Below are positions 19,496 to 20,315 of a stretch of DNA of 20,315 nucleotides, in pieces. Under the pieces are notes generated by a model. That model did not search any database. It saw only the letters and a program-made list of their open reading frames with translations, and was not told the DNA's origin. Numbering within the stretch: position 1 is the first letter of the stretch; each line of letters opens with the position of its first letter. Both the position numbers and the translations under genes were made by a program. Source of the stretch: Bigelowiella natans CCMP2755 (Eukaryota > Cercozoa > Chlorarachniophyceae); NCBI GenBank assembly GCA_000320545.1, contig ADNK01000945.1, forward strand, positions 1 to 20,315, written 5' to 3'.

Positions 19496-20315
19496 GGAAG
19501 AAATCCTAATGATTTGTTTGCTAGATGATTGGTGTACACACACGTCACACAAGCACCCACAAATACTCACGTATGCATATAGTAATAATAATAATACTAA
19601 TAATAATAATTATATTATACTGACAATGTGTGTGCTTGTGTGTGTGGGTTTTAATTTAGTGAAACTCCCGAGCTTGGTGATGATAAGAAAGTTGATGAAT
19701 ATCTGATATGCATCTGTAAGCTCTTGGACTCTGAGGTACTACTACGAAACCTCCCTTCGTCTGCAGACTTCAAAAAATAAATTTGAAAAATACTTCTATA
19801 CGAGGACATGTGAAGCTAGTGTCCAATTGCAATATTGAGATGATGTCGCAGTTTCTCTCCAATCCTTTGCCTTCGTCACTGTAGCGTCCCTTTTAATTGA
19901 TTAATTCCTTCTCTCTTTGTTTGCATTAATTTTGCACCTCGTACATTCACAATTAGATGTCATATAGTGGAATAAAAGTGGAGCATCTTAAAAAATGGGA
20001 GAAGTTTAGTAAGGTTCTTCTTCCATTGATGATCTACAAACGCACGCAATTAGACGCAATATTCAATGTTCATATTATATATGCTATGTCGTTCGTGCTT
20101 CTTTGTCTTTCTCATCCATTTTCCACTCAATTCGACAAAGTAATCGCGTATTTATATGCATTTGGTCTGATCCCCCCCCCCGCCCACCACCAGGGGGTTT
20201 TTGCCGGAAAGGGGTGTGGACGGCGGGAGGGGGACGGCTTCAGACTCGGGTGTGTCACCGAGTGCCGCTTCCTGATAAAAGATTCATACGGTAGACCTGG
20301 ACCGCGAGAACGACA
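17712..20315 (+). CDS. unrecognised multi-exon protein, 3' end outside window
   Basis: I do not recognise the family. ATG 17712 has a good context (AGCATGGCGG). Exons: 17712-17816, 18104-18421, about 18591-18708, 18884-19042, 19126-19214, 19266-19329, 19364-19402, 19660-19735, 19957-20013 and 20194 to beyond 20315. Donors are mostly strong (GTAAGT, GTGAGA, GTGAGC) and phases match throughout, except that the third exon ends one base out of phase with the fourth, so that junction is wrong or has a missing micro-exon or indel. Introns 19215-19265 (51 nt) and 19330-19363 (34 nt) are very short. The encoded protein starts acidic and polar, then has a Lys/Arg/Asp-rich segment (18190-18400) ending RLLLDFIR, an aromatic, possibly beta-rich part (SPSYYFSVCYIEGG, 18914-18955), and a helical charged region (VDEYLICICKLLDSE). 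The last exon is Cys/Gly/Arg-rich. Exon 19957 could also read through to the window end without a stop. Confidence 0.72.
18772..18845. repeat. (CT)n and (CA)n microsatellites
   Basis: CT run 18772-18802 and CA-rich run 18820-18845, both within the intron before exon 18884-19042. Confidence 0.93.
19445..19498. repeat. (GA)n microsatellite
   Basis: GA run with GGGA interruptions in intron 19403-19659. An AAT run follows at 19583-19612 in the same intron. Confidence 0.93.

Overview
The window is eukaryotic nuclear DNA from an intron-dense, microsatellite-rich protist, probably a microalga or relative. Lineage cannot be fixed from sequence alone; a chlorarachniophyte- or stramenopile-like genome would fit. 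Evidence: genes only make sense when spliced at GT-AG junctions (about 30 phase-consistent introns, mostly 60-390 nt), exons are often 40-90 nt, there are no bacterial-type operons, and the domains (RING, FYVE, SAP, JmjC, TK-like kinase) are eukaryotic. I rebuilt gene models by hand, joining exons only where reading phase and splice sites agreed and checking them against family motifs.

Layout, left to right. (1) 108-2590, minus: a JmjC/cupin-8 oxygenase gene with a probable N-terminal membrane anchor; it runs off the left edge, so its last part is missing. (2) 3127-4899, plus: a tyrosine-kinase-like protein kinase, almost all in one 1.4-kb exon, with DLT where DFG is expected and a possible retained-intron C-terminus. 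(3) 4900-5548: convergent spacer, rich in CATG. (4) 5549-9298, minus: a phosphotransferase of the APH/choline-kinase/homoserine-kinase-II fold in about 16 small exons, with simple repeats in 9 of 15 introns. (5) 9299-9769: divergent promoter region. (6) 9770-11570, plus: a complete five-exon RING-SAP-SAP-FYVE protein. It has the domain set of animal RNF34/RFFL (CARP) ubiquitin ligases in reversed order. (7) 11571-12640: non-coding island with extreme CATG density and a compact array of heat-shock-element-like GAA/TTC units. (8) 12767-15061, plus: many coding-looking fragments in changing frames, probably a decayed or badly interrupted gene. (9) 15534-16571, minus: a tentative five-exon small hypothetical gene. 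(10) 17712-20315, plus: a multi-exon unrecognised gene running off the right edge.

The genes do not form a pathway. Functions are housekeeping or signalling-like (hydroxylation, phosphorylation, ubiquitin/endosome). The most distinctive results are the domain-permuted RING-SAP-SAP-FYVE protein, the unusual kinase, the repeat-filled introns, and the CATG/HSE island.
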